Assembly: GCA_947588785.1 (NCBI GenBank)
Contig: CANPZN010000003.1
Coordinates: 1 to 64,000 of the forward strand
Direction: 5' to 3'
Length of the DNA stretch: 64,000 bases
Source of the DNA: Candidatus Gastranaerophilales bacterium
Lineage (GTDB): Bacteria; Cyanobacteriota; Vampirovibrionia; Gastranaerophilales; Gastranaerophilaceae
Positions 44,105 to 53,729 of the stretch are shown one piece after another (the first letter of the stretch is position 1; every line of letters starts with the position of its first letter). Position numbers and translations under genes: made by a program. The notes beneath the pieces were generated by a model. The model was not told where the DNA came from. It was given only the letters and a program-made list of their open reading frames with translations, and ran no database searches.

Positions 44105-45720
44105 ATATAAATCAATTACATTTGGATGATTTACCTTGGATAATAGAATATGATGAAACAAAATGTATTCAATGCGGAAAGTGTACGGCAGTATGCTCAT
44201 TTGGAGCTATCAAGCCTGTAGTCGAAACTAGAAGACGCTTATCCGGCGGATTGCAAAAACCATCTTTTGAAAAATTACTTGTAATAAAACAACAAATTTC
44301 TTTTGAACACGCCTGTAGAGGGTGTGGAATGTGTTCAAGAGTATGTCCTAACGGTGCTATTAAAGCAGTCAGGAATGAAAATGACCGATATTCAGTGAGA
44401 TATAGGGCAGAGAAAGCAGATTCTCTGAAAAAAGGCGGAAGATCAAATTTAAATACAGAAGGGCGTACATTAGATAAAATAAAAATCGGAAGGATTTCTC
44501 AAATGACAGATCCGTCACTGGATGCAGCCCGTCATAAATTTGAATTAAGAACTCCGTTTGGAAGAATTTTATCAGCTGATAAACTGAATTTTTGTGTAAA
44601 AGACGGAAAAGTTGAATCTACAGTGCAATTACCACCAAACAGATGGATATATCCGATATTAATGGGAGATATGTCAATCGGAGCAGTATCTTGGAGAATG
44701 TGGGAAGCTATGGCAATAGCGACGGCATATTTAAATGAAGTAATGGGAATGCCTGTAAGGATGTGTACAGGAGAAGGCGGTATTCCTGTAAAACTTTTAA
44801 AATCAAGATTTGTAAAATACATGATATTACAAATTGCTTCAGGACATTTCGGCTGGAATAGAATAGTACAAGCAATGCCAGAAATGACAGAAGATCCTGC
44901 AGGAATATTAATAAAAATAGGGCAAGGTGCAAAACCGGGTGATGGGGGATTATTAATGGCAAGCAAAGTTGCCAGATATGTTCAGGAAATTCGTGGAGTA
45001 CCGAGAGCTGATTTGTTAAGTCCGCCTACACATCAAGGTTTGTATTCTATTGAAGAAAGCGTTCAAAAAATGTTTCTTTCAATGAATGCCGCATTTAATT
45101 TTAGAGTACCTGTTGCAATAAAAGTAGCGGCTTCAGTGACAAGTGTTTCAGTATATAATAATTTACTTCGTGATCCGTATAATATTGTTGGCGGATTTTT
45201 TATTGATGGTTTAGCCGCCGGAACAGGGGCTGCTCATGAAATTTCATTAAATCATACAGGACATCCGATAACTTCCAAATTAAGAGATTGTTATTTAGCA
45301 GCAGTACATCAAGGTCGACAAGGTGAAATACCTTTATTTGCAGGTGGAGGATTGGGACAAACAGGAAGTTTTGCTGCTGATGCATTTAAATTAATATGCT
45401 TAGGTGCTAACGGAGTATTTACAGGCAGGCTTCTGTTGGAAATTGCAGGTTGTGTCGGTAATGATACCGGAAAATGTAATTCTTGTAATACCGGGCTATG
45501 TCCTGCAGGAATTGCAACTCAAGATGTTTGTTTAACAAAAAGACTGGATATAGATAAAGTAGCTCAAAATATAGTAAATTATTTTATAGCTACCGATATT
45601 GAATTAAAAAAATTAATGGGCCCTGTTGGAAATTCAACAATACCAATCGGACGTTCTGATGCCCTTATCACTGTAGATAAGCATGTTTCAAACAGACTGG
45701 ATATACAATATGTATGTTAA
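44092..45720 (+). CDS. Glutamate synthase central FMN domain protein with two N-terminal ferredoxin motifs
   Basis: The FMN- and iron-sulfur-containing synthase domain as a separate 542-residue protein. Residues 25-100 hold two 4Fe-4S motifs (CIQCGKCTAVC and CRGCGMCSRVC). The TIM-barrel domain follows with MLLMASKVARYVQEIRGV-like and SPPTHQGLYSIEE segments, FAGGGLGQTGSFAADAFKL, and a cysteine cluster CNSCNTGLCPAGIATQD for the 3Fe-4S centre. Electron entry through the ferredoxin domain replaces the NADPH-dependent GltD subunit, which is absent here. Direct reduced-ferredoxin dependence is plausible. Confidence 0.93.
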   Translation: MAAVNINQLHLDDLPWIIEYDETKCIQCGKCTAVCSFGAIKPVVETRRRLSGGLQKPSFEKLLVIKQQISFEHACRGCGMCSRVCPNGAIKAVRNENDRYSVRYRAEKADSLKKGGRSNLNTEGRTLDKIKIGRISQMTDPSLDAARHKFELRTPFGRILSADKLNFCVKDGKVESTVQLPPNRWIYPILMGDMSIGAVSWRMWEAMAIATAYLNEVMGMPVRMCTGEGGIPVKLLKSRFVKYMILQIASGHFGWNRIVQAMPEMTEDPAGILIKIGQGAKPGDGGLLMASKVARYVQEIRGVPRADLLSPPTHQGLYSIEESVQKMFLSMNAAFNFRVPVAIKVAASVTSVSVYNNLLRDPYNIVGGFFIDGLAAGTGAAHEISLNHTGHPITSKLRDCYLAAVHQGRQGEIPLFAGGGLGQTGSFAADAFKLICLGANGVFTGRLLLEIAGCVGNDTGKCNSCNTGLCPAGIATQDVCLTKRLDIDKVAQNIVNYFIATDIELKKLMGPVGNSTIPIGRSDALITVDKHVSNRLDIQYVC

Positions 45721-45738
45721 TGACACGGAAGTTAGGAA

Positions 45739-46809
45739 ATGAAAAAGTATAGTATTCAAACATTAAATGAAAATAAAAGGATGTCTACCCAAGAACTCCT
45801 TCAATTGATAACAGCAAAAGTAGAAGAAGGATATACTGATTTTGAAATTAATGCGTGCGGACAGCATAATATCGGTGGGTCGGTATGGGCAAAAGACAGA
45901 GCTCAGTCTTTACATTTCCTGTTAAGAAATCCCGGACAGCGAGTAGGAGCAATGGCGTTAAAAGGAACCGATATTTTTGTTGAGGGTTCAGCTCCTGCAG
46001 ATGTCGGATGGTTAAATTCAGGTGCCGAAATAATTGTAGATGGAGATTGCGGAGATACCGCAGCACATTGTGCAGCAGGCGGAAAAATATATGTTTCAGG
46101 CAGAGTCGGTACAAGATCAGGTGCATTAATGAAACATGATCCAAAATTTGAATCACCTGAATTTTGGGTTCTAAAAAATACTGGTTCATTTAGTTTTGAG
46201 TTTATGGGTGGTGGTATTGCCGTTGTATGTGGTTATGATTGTGATGAATTTTCTTCTGTATTAGGTAATCGTTCTTGTGTCGGTATGGTTGGCGGCGTAA
46301 TCTACGTTAGAGGTAAAATTCAAGATATTGCCGAATGTGTAAAGATTGTTAATTTAGATGAAAATGATATTAATTTCTTAAATTCAGGATTAAAAGAATT
46401 TTTAAACAAAATAAACAAACTTGATTTGTATACTTCATTATCAAATTTTTTAGATTGGAAAAAAATTATTCCGTGTACAAAGAATGATAATACAAAAAAA
46501 ATGTCAGTTTCTGAATTTAAAGAAAAAGTTTGGGTGAAAGATGGAATTTTTAGTGATTTTGTTCGGGATGATTTTAAAGTATTTCCAATTCCATCTCCGG
46601 GTGAAGGAAGATTTCATATTCCTTCTTGGAATGCTGAAAATTGTATAAATTGTAAAATATGTATTAATAATTGCCCGCAATCGGCTATTGAAGAAAATGA
46701 TAAAATTTATAAATCTAATCCTGAAAAATGTATAGGATGTGGGATTTGTTCTGCTGTATGTTCAAAAAAATGCTGGACTATTAGTGATAATCGTCAAGAA
46801 ATTGCATAA
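45739..46809 (+). CDS. Glutamate synthase GXGXG-domain protein with C-terminal ferredoxin domain
   Basis: The third piece of the split GltB, a beta-helix structural domain (residues 40-200) with repeated glycine turns such as ACGQHNIGGSVWAKD, FVEGSAPADVGW, GDCGDTAAHCAAGGKIYVSG and SCVGMVGG. Residues 300-356 add a two-cluster ferredoxin (CINCKICINNCPQSAI and CIGCGICSAVC). The GXGXG-plus-ferredoxin fusion strengthens the idea that electrons come from ferredoxin-like carriers. It lies 18 bases after the preceding gene, same strand. Confidence 0.9.
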   Translation: MKKYSIQTLNENKRMSTQELLQLITAKVEEGYTDFEINACGQHNIGGSVWAKDRAQSLHFLLRNPGQRVGAMALKGTDIFVEGSAPADVGWLNSGAEIIVDGDCGDTAAHCAAGGKIYVSGRVGTRSGALMKHDPKFESPEFWVLKNTGSFSFEFMGGGIAVVCGYDCDEFSSVLGNRSCVGMVGGVIYVRGKIQDIAECVKIVNLDENDINFLNSGLKEFLNKINKLDLYTSLSNFLDWKKIIPCTKNDNTKKMSVSEFKEKVWVKDGIFSDFVRDDFKVFPIPSPGEGRFHIPSWNAENCINCKICINNCPQSAIEENDKIYKSNPEKCIGCGICSAVCSKKCWTISDNRQEIA

Positions 46810-46912
46810 TTGTAAAAATTTGTAAAGATAAATTTCAAATAATATTTAAAGATTAAAGAAATATAAATATATTCCGATAAATATAGCAAGTGTTGTGAAA
46901 AGGAGTATATTT

Positions 46913-49900
46913 ATGCCAGGAAATGTAAATGGTGATTTAAGTCTTTTTACCGGAATTTTAAATAAAATTAAGAATAGTGGCGTAACATTAGATCAAAATG
47001 AAATTATTTCATTATTTGAAGAAGCCGCCGGGGAAGATGGAGTCGCCACGGTTGATGAATTTACGGATGTTTTAACAAATAAGTATTCTCAACTTGAAGA
47101 CGAGTTTGCAGATCTTTCAGAGGCTTTGGGCAAATATAGCGGAGAATCAGAAGATATAGTAAAAGATGATGTTACTAATTCTCTGGGCGGTTACTTTGAT
47201 CAATCAACACCTTCATCAACTACTCCTGTAAATTCGGATATTTCGGCTTCTGCAAATAATTATAGAGCAAGTTTGCCATCAGCTAGCACCGGAGCATCTT
47301 CTTCAATACCTCCTTTAGATTATAGTAAAAAAGATTTATCTTCTCTTGATTTATCTTCTTTGCAAAGTGAAAAAAATACGGCTAATTCTACATTAGCTGA
47401 AAAAAGACAAGCATTAAGTGATCTAAATTCGGGAAATAATGAATATCTAAATCAAGAAAAAAATGCTTTAGATGAGGCAAAAACAGCCTATGAAAATCAA
47501 TTAGATCAAATTGAAAGTGATAAAACAATAAAGGTCAATGAACAAGAAAAAAATATTCAAGATTTAAAGAATGATAGATCACAAAAAGAATCTGATATTT
47601 CAAATAAAGAATCAGAAATTGATAGTACTAATAATCAAATTTCTGAAAGAGAAACTATTGTTTCAGAAGCAAAATCTAATCTTTCTGATGTCGAAAGTCA
47701 GCTAGCAGGCTTGGTACAACCTAGTGAAAGTGATTATCAAAAACAGAATGAAGATGGTGAAACTGTTGTTGATACTGAAGCGTACAATGCTGCTTTACAG
47801 GAGTATGAAGCACAGAAACAAGAATTAGAAGATAAAAAGGAAACTTTAAATGAAACTATTGAAACAGAAGAAGCTGGTATAGAATCTTTAAGACAAGATT
47901 TGGAAGTTAAACAAACTGAACTAGATGCAATGAAATCAGAGTTATCTGAAATTGAAGATAACATTAATCAATTGTGTGCTGAAATTGCAAAAGATGATCC
48001 TTCAAGTCCGGCAGCAGAAATTGATACTTTACAATCTGACTATAGAGACAGTGAAAAGCAATATGAAGCAGATAAAAGAGCTATTCATGAAGCTTTAGCA
48101 GAGCAAGTTAATGAAATGCAAGAATATGTAAATGAAATTAATAATCAAATTGTGACTACTCAATCAGAGGAAGAAAAAACAGAAGAAACTGATGATATTG
48201 ACGGAGTTGATGATCCTTCATTAAATAATACAAAAAATGAATTAGGAGCTGAAAATGTAGATGCAGAAAGAGATGAAAATGGGGTTTTAACTGATCTGCC
48301 GGATGTATATAAAGATGATCCCAGAATTAAAGTTGATGAAAATGGAAATTATTATGTAGATGTAGAACAATGGGATTCTAATGATCTTTCAAAAAATAGT
48401 TATTTATCAGGTATAATTGATCATTCATATGATTTTGAAAATTCTTTCGGATTAACAGAAGTTAGTCCAGATGCAATGAATGTTGCTGTAAATTTAGTAG
48501 CTGAGAAAAATAATATAGAAGATCCGGATTTAATATATACAACAGATAAAATTCAATTACCTACGGAAGAAGAAATAAAACAGGCATTTGAAGAAGCAGG
48601 AATAATTGAAGCAGAAGAAGAATTAGATAGTGAAGCAAAAGAAGCTGCAGCAGAAGAAAAATTTACTGGAGAAATCCCCGAAGAACATGAAGCTGCAAAA
48701 GAGTATGAAGATAATATTAGTGAAATAGCTCAAGATAAACAAAAACTTAGTGAAATGCTTGGAAATGAAGATATTTCTATAGAAGATAAAACAAAATTAT
48801 TACAAAAAGCAAAAGATCAAGACGGATCTGTTGTAGAAGATTATTTAGCTGAAGATGATTCTTTCTTTGTTGACTCAGTAAATACTATTGCTGAAAATGA
48901 TGATTATACAATTCAAGATTTTGTATATTTTAAAGACTTATATGCTGATATTCAAGGTAATGGTGAAATTAGCGATACAAATCAAGCTGATACTGTTAGA
49001 GCATATGTAAAATTATTTGATAAGGTTGACAATGCTGAAGATTTTGAATATTTGCAAGAAAATACAATGCAACTTAGTGAGTTGGCAACAGAAGTACAAA
49101 GTGTATTAGATTCAGATGAAGCAAATGAACATTTAACGAAAATTTTGGAAACTGCCAGTGAGTTTAGTAAGGTCGATTATTCAGAACCAAATGAAGCTGA
49201 TGGGACAAAAGAAGAACTTGAAGAACAATATATTGTTGAAGGTTCTCCATCCGAATCTATTTCAAATGTTATTGACGCCATAAAAAGTGGTGATATAACA
49301 TCACCCGAAACAGCGTTATATTTAATTAATGAAGCAGGCGGATCTGCGGAAGAAATAATGACTGCATTAGATGAAATTGGTGAAGATGGCAAAAAAGAAA
49401 TATTACCGATATTAACAAATTTATATGCCGGTGAAACGGAAATATTGGAATACGAAGAGGGTGGATCTGATATAAATGAAGGTGAATCTGATATCAATGA
49501 AGGTGAATCTGATATCAATGAAGAAGAATCGGGAACTGTAGAAAATTCAGATTCAAAATTTGCCGGAGAAATTCCTGATGATGAAGAACATGCCCTTGCA
49601 AAACAATATGAAGAAACTATTGAAAATATAGCCTCTGATTCATTGTTGTTGAATAAAAAAATGGGTGAAATATTCCAAAATGATGAAATTTCTATTGAAG
49701 ATAAAGCAAAATTACTTCAAAAAGCTAATGAATTAAATCCTGAAGCAGCGAAAGGACAATTAGATCCATTTCTTGTTGATTCATTAGATAAAATATCACA
49801 AGATGATGATTATACAATACAAGATGCAATAGATTTACAAAATTTATATTTTGAAATGAAAGGTAGTAATGAACTTCCTGATGATTGGAAGAGCAATTAT

Positions 49901-51160
49901 TTAGAAGAAGTTTTGAACTTATATGACAAAGTTGACAATAAAGAAGATTTTGCATTGTTAAGTGAAAATTTTGTTCCTGCACTTTCAGATCTTACTTCTG
50001 AAATTCAACAAACGTTTTCTAAAAAAGAAGAAACGGAAATGTTGACACGTTTATTGAAAGCAGCAAATGAATTTACAAATGTTGATTATAGCAGTGTAGA
50101 ACTTTCAGATGATGAAATAAAGAAATATGAAGGTGAAAATGTTTCAGACTCGGTAAAAAAGATATTAGGTGATGTAATAGATGGTTCTATAGATGATCCT
50201 GCAAAAGCTATTGCATTATTAAATGAACATGGAATACATCCAAAAAATATCATAGATTCTATCAGAGAACTTCCTGCAAACGAACAAGAATTATATTTGC
50301 CTATATTAATGAATCTGTATGAAGGAAAAACTGAAGTTGCACCTGAACTTGTATCAAGAGATAAGTTCTCCGGAGCAATTGATTCCGACAATGAAAATGT
50401 AAATAATTATGCACAGCAAATGGATGATATTGCCTGGGATTTTTCAGAGCTTTCAAACATGCTTTCAGATGAAAATGTTTCAATTGAAGATAGATCTAAG
50501 CTATTATATATGGCCTATAAGTCTGCTCCGGGAAATGTAAGAGATTATTTATTAAATAATGATTCATTTTTTGTAGATTCTTTAAAAGAGATTGCTTCAA
50601 ATGATCAATATACACTAACTGACGCTAAAGAATTTCAAGATTTATATTCAGAAATACAAGGAAATGGATCTATATTTATAAATGACAGACAAGGGCTATA
50701 TGAAGCACAATTAATGTTGTTTAAAGAAAAAGCCGATTCAAAAGAAGATTTTGAATATATAAATGAAAACATAATAGATATTGATAATCTTGCATTGCAA
50801 ATTCAATATAATTTTTCAGATGAAAAAGAAACAGAATTATTAACTCAAATATATTCTTTAAAAAACGAATTTGGAACTGTAGATTATTCAGAAGAAAAAA
50901 TGTTAGAAACGCATGAAAAAGCTGATCTTGATGAAAACATTGAAAAATATATAGGTACTTCCGCACAAGATTCTATAGAAAAAATATTGAATGCTGTTAA
51001 TGAAGGTGATATAAACGATCCTGAATTAGCTTTGTATTTAATAAATAAAGCATGTAAAAATGATGATGAAACTATTATTAAAACATTTAGGGAATTATCC
51101 AGATTTAATCAAGAAACATATCTCCCAATATTAATGAATTTATTAGACGGAGAAGTATAG
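46913..51160 (+). CDS. Giant acidic protein: degenerate EF-hand-like head, coiled coil, three 260-residue repeats
   Basis: Unnamed. Of 1415 residues, the first 80 are helical with an EF-hand-like loop (EDGVATVDEF) lacking some ligands; about 145-420 are a long coiled coil; then three tandem modules at 48658-49440, 49555-50337 and 50362-51157. Each module carries SIEDKxKLLQKA, DDYTIQDxxxxxDLY, DSLxxI and a terminal LPILxNLY. Three 21-bp units (49466-49528, SDINEGE) lie between modules one and two. No signal peptide or membrane helix; strongly acidic. Start at 46913 with AAGGAG in front; a GTG at 46895 is rejected because it overlaps that site. The next gene shares the module. Confidence 0.8.
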   Translation: MPGNVNGDLSLFTGILNKIKNSGVTLDQNEIISLFEEAAGEDGVATVDEFTDVLTNKYSQLEDEFADLSEALGKYSGESEDIVKDDVTNSLGGYFDQSTPSSTTPVNSDISASANNYRASLPSASTGASSSIPPLDYSKKDLSSLDLSSLQSEKNTANSTLAEKRQALSDLNSGNNEYLNQEKNALDEAKTAYENQLDQIESDKTIKVNEQEKNIQDLKNDRSQKESDISNKESEIDSTNNQISERETIVSEAKSNLSDVESQLAGLVQPSESDYQKQNEDGETVVDTEAYNAALQEYEAQKQELEDKKETLNETIETEEAGIESLRQDLEVKQTELDAMKSELSEIEDNINQLCAEIAKDDPSSPAAEIDTLQSDYRDSEKQYEADKRAIHEALAEQVNEMQEYVNEINNQIVTTQSEEEKTEETDDIDGVDDPSLNNTKNELGAENVDAERDENGVLTDLPDVYKDDPRIKVDENGNYYVDVEQWDSNDLSKNSYLSGIIDHSYDFENSFGLTEVSPDAMNVAVNLVAEKNNIEDPDLIYTTDKIQLPTEEEIKQAFEEAGIIEAEEELDSEAKEAAAEEKFTGEIPEEHEAAKEYEDNISEIAQDKQKLSEMLGNEDISIEDKTKLLQKAKDQDGSVVEDYLAEDDSFFVDSVNTIAENDDYTIQDFVYFKDLYADIQGNGEISDTNQADTVRAYVKLFDKVDNAEDFEYLQENTMQLSELATEVQSVLDSDEANEHLTKILETASEFSKVDYSEPNEADGTKEELEEQYIVEGSPSESISNVIDAIKSGDITSPETALYLINEAGGSAEEIMTALDEIGEDGKKEILPILTNLYAGETEILEYEEGGSDINEGESDINEGESDINEEESGTVENSDSKFAGEIPDDEEHALAKQYEETIENIASDSLLLNKKMGEIFQNDEISIEDKAKLLQKANELNPEAAKGQLDPFLVDSLDKISQDDDYTIQDAIDLQNLYFEMKGSNELPDDWKSNYLEEVLNLYDKVDNKEDFALLSENFVPALSDLTSEIQQTFSKKEETEMLTRLLKAANEFTNVDYSSVELSDDEIKKYEGENVSDSVKKILGDVIDGSIDDPAKAIALLNEHGIHPKNIIDSIRELPANEQELYLPILMNLYEGKTEVAPELVSRDKFSGAIDSDNENVNNYAQQMDDIAWDFSELSNMLSDENVSIEDRSKLLYMAYKSAPGNVRDYLLNNDSFFVDSLKEIASNDQYTLTDAKEFQDLYSEIQGNGSIFINDRQGLYEAQLMLFKEKADSKEDFEYINENIIDIDNLALQIQYNFSDEKETELLTQIYSLKNEFGTVDYSEEKMLETHEKADLDENIEKYIGTSAQDSIEKILNAVNEGDINDPELALYLINKACKNDDETIIKTFRELSRFNQETYLPILMNLLDGEV
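49466..49528 (+). repeat. Three 21-bp tandem repeats inside the giant acidic gene
   Basis: Three copies of a 21-bp unit encoding SDINEGE (third copy SDINEEE). The second and third are nearly identical. They form a flexible linker between modules one and two. Confidence 0.85.
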
Positions 51161-51228
51161 CTGATTATTAAAGTTTTTTAAAAAAAATCCGATTATAAAT
51201 ATAAGGAAAAAGACAAGGAAATAAGATT

Positions 51229-53568
51229 ATGTCAGATATGGATTCATATGTAGATTTATATTTGAAGAAAACATCCGGAGTAAGTCGAAGTGATGTTCAG
51301 ACTGCTTTCTCAAATATTAAAAGTGCAATTGGAAATGATTGGGATCACAATAGTATATTTGAACTTGATGAAAATACAAATTTGGATAGAACTCAATTTC
51401 TACAAATTGTAACTGAAGCAACAGGCGGTAATTCTTCACAATTAGCGGATGATGTAAATATTTTATTTGATGTTTTGAATACTACATCAAATGACGCAAA
51501 AGATGAAGATGAATATTTATCATATGAAGAATTATCTAAATTGACGGCGAATACAAGTGAATCCGATTCATTTACATCTTATGCTTTATTTCATAATTTA
51601 GATATATCTGAAGAATCTACATCAAGTGATATTGATTTAAAAACAGAAAGTGATGAAGATGTTGATGAACAATCTTCTTTAACTGTTGCAGAAGATGATT
51701 CTGAAACTGAAGAATCGGATAATGAATCAAATGAATCACAATCAAGTGATTATAATTCAATGTCAGCTTCTGATATTGCAGCTGCTGTTGCTTCAGGAGA
51801 TGTAACTTTAGATGAACTTAAAGATGAATTAAATTATAATTTATATAATGATGTAGAAAATTATTATAATGATAATTATTTAGGTTCTTCAAATAATTCT
51901 AATTCAACAAGTTCGGGATCTTTATCCGAGACGGAACTTGAAACTTATAAATCACTTATAGATGATTCTATAAACTTGAACGATAATGATTCATTAGAAA
52001 CTCCTGAAAATGTAATTAATATATTAAATGAAGACGGGGTAATTAGTGATGATGAAGCAAAACAGTTGATAAATTCTTATGAAATATATAGTGACGAAGA
52101 TGAGAAATCTATTTCATATTTTGTAGATAATTTTGGTTATACAAGAGAACAAGCAATTGAAAAATTAAAAGAACAAGGAACTATATCTGATTCTATATCT
52201 GATGCTTCAATGAAGCCGGGAGAAGAAAAACAGACAGAAATAGGTGACGATAACACGACAGACCCAAGCAGCGTATCAGGCAGTTCTGAAATAGGTGACG
52301 ATAACACGACAGACCCAAGCAGCGTATCTGGCAGTTCTGAAACAGGTGACGATAATACAACAGATCCGAGCAGCGTATCTGGCAGTTCTGAAACAGGTGA
52401 CGATAATACGACAGACCCAAGCAGCGTATCTGGCAGTTCTGAAATAGGTGACGATAACACGACAGACCCAAGCAGCGTATCAGGCAGTTCTGAAACAGGT
52501 GACGATAATACGACAGATCCGAGCAGCGTATCAGGCAGTTCTGAAACAGGTGACGATAATACGACAGACCCAAGCAGCGTATCAGGCAGTTCTGAAATAG
52601 GTGACGATAATACGACAGATCCAAGCAGCGTATCTGGCAGTTCTGAAACAGGTGATGATAATACTACAGATCCTGCAATATCCGATGAACGTGATTGGGA
52701 TGGTGACATATCTCAAGATTCAAAAGCTGTAGACTATTTAAATCAAATAGATAGTATTGTAAATGTAAGCGGAGTTGATTTAAAAGATAATCGTATTCAA
52801 AATTTAATTTTAGAACAATTGGATAACGCATTCTATAATTCAGATGTTCCAATTGAAGATAAATTTAAACTTGTTAAATATGTTTCTTCTTTGGATCCGG
52901 ATTTAAATGTTTCATTAAAAGCAAATTTATATTCTAATAATTATTTTGAAAATTTATTCTCGGAAATGTCTGATTCAATTTCTAATGATGAAAATAAATA
53001 TTCAATACAAGATTTGTCAACTCTAAAAGATAAATATGTAGAATATGCTGATTTAACGGATTCTGATTTCTTAAATTTGTTGGATGATGAATTTATAAAT
53101 TCACTTTTAGATGTTTATAAAAAAGCAAATAATGAAGAAAAACAAATTCTAAATGATAATTTTGATACAGCAAGAACAATTCAACAATTATATAAAAATG
53201 GTACAGAAACAACAAAATTTGAAGAATTCTTTGATATATTATTAACAGATTCAAGTACAAATCAAAGAGTTGAAAATGAAATTCTTGAAAATTATACGGC
53301 AAATAATCCTTCCGCACTTCAAGTATGGGAAAATCAATATGGATACCCGGGTTCTATGGAGTGTATGAATAATGTTATGAATGATTTTAGAAGTGGAAAT
53401 ATTTCTGATGTAGATTCCGCACAAGCTTTAGTAGTATGGGCATTCCAAGGTAATATTGAAACTACTGTTAATTATATCAGATCAACATGTAATAAATCTG
53501 AACAAGAAATATTAATGCCAATGTTTGCAGATATTTTTGCTTCAGCCGTAAAAACTGATACTGAATAA
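51229..53568 (+). CDS. Acidic modular protein with Ser/Asp-rich minisatellite linker
   Basis: Partner of the preceding gene, 69 bases downstream. The 779-residue protein has a head with EF-hand-like ELDENTNLDRTQF and EDEYLSYEELSKL (residues 40-110), a very acidic Ser/Asp/Glu-rich region (130-340), a linker of eight full and one partial GDDNTTDPSSVSGSSE-type units, and one copy of the 260-285 residue module (52699-53555) with PIEDKFKLVKYV, YSIQDLSTLKDKY and EILMPMFADIF. No signal peptide. AAGGAAATAAG lies before the ATG. Function unknown; surface or filament roles are guesses. Confidence 0.8.
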   Translation: MSDMDSYVDLYLKKTSGVSRSDVQTAFSNIKSAIGNDWDHNSIFELDENTNLDRTQFLQIVTEATGGNSSQLADDVNILFDVLNTTSNDAKDEDEYLSYEELSKLTANTSESDSFTSYALFHNLDISEESTSSDIDLKTESDEDVDEQSSLTVAEDDSETEESDNESNESQSSDYNSMSASDIAAAVASGDVTLDELKDELNYNLYNDVENYYNDNYLGSSNNSNSTSSGSLSETELETYKSLIDDSINLNDNDSLETPENVINILNEDGVISDDEAKQLINSYEIYSDEDEKSISYFVDNFGYTREQAIEKLKEQGTISDSISDASMKPGEEKQTEIGDDNTTDPSSVSGSSEIGDDNTTDPSSVSGSSETGDDNTTDPSSVSGSSETGDDNTTDPSSVSGSSEIGDDNTTDPSSVSGSSETGDDNTTDPSSVSGSSETGDDNTTDPSSVSGSSEIGDDNTTDPSSVSGSSETGDDNTTDPAISDERDWDGDISQDSKAVDYLNQIDSIVNVSGVDLKDNRIQNLILEQLDNAFYNSDVPIEDKFKLVKYVSSLDPDLNVSLKANLYSNNYFENLFSEMSDSISNDENKYSIQDLSTLKDKYVEYADLTDSDFLNLLDDEFINSLLDVYKKANNEEKQILNDNFDTARTIQQLYKNGTETTKFEEFFDILLTDSSTNQRVENEILENYTANNPSALQVWENQYGYPGSMECMNNVMNDFRSGNISDVDSAQALVVWAFQGNIETTVNYIRSTCNKSEQEILMPMFADIFASAVKTDTE
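52240..52674 (+). repeat. 51-bp minisatellite, 8.5 copies, with 153-bp higher-order unit
   Basis: Units of 51 bp (17 codons) start ATAGGTGACGATAA or ACAGGTGACGATAA. Calling these A and B, the order is A A B B A B B A B(partial). Copies 1 and 5 are identical, and copies 2-4 and 5-7 differ in only a few bases, which implies duplication of a three-unit (153-bp) block. Not CRISPR, since there are no spacers. It is open in the sense frame and in an antisense frame because the unit is a multiple of three. Confidence 0.95.
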
Positions 53569-53571
53569 TAT

Positions 53572-53682
53572 ATTTAAACTGATATCGCAACCGTAAAGGT
53601 ACTCGTACTTCGCTTTGTAACTTTTTAAAATAATTACTCCAAAATTTCGCTTACGGTAGAACCGGCGAAATATTCTCCGATA
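53572..53682 (-). repeat. Dispersed repeat copy, diverged
   Basis: ATTTAAACTGATATCGCAACCG and GGCGAAATATTCTCCGAT match the two ends in reverse orientation, with CCAAAATTTCGC inside as in the 63103 copy. It fills the gap between convergent genes and precedes the terminator of the minus-strand gene. Confidence 0.6.
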
Positions 53683-53692
53683 ATATAACTAC

Positions 53693-53729
53693 ATAAAATC
53701 TAATGGGAAATATTCCCATTAGATTTTAT
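53693..53729 (-). terminator. Terminator hairpin that includes the stop codon of its gene
   Basis: A perfect 17-bp inverted repeat, 53693-53709 with 53713-53729, loop of three. The last eight codons and the TAG stop of the gene at 53700-55283 lie inside it. Confidence 0.8.

Noticed and set aside
44532-44966. Antisense frame of 144 codons in the glutamate synthase gene
   Set aside because: Shadow of the FMN-domain gene, whose iron-sulfur and barrel motifs are unmistakable.
52240-52674. Possible CRISPR array
   Set aside because: Units are contiguous without spacers and are translated as part of a long gene.
52137-52709. Long antisense open frame of 190 codons across the minisatellite
   Set aside because: It is open only because the 51-bp unit is a multiple of three and has no stop in that frame; the sense frame continues the real gene on both sides.
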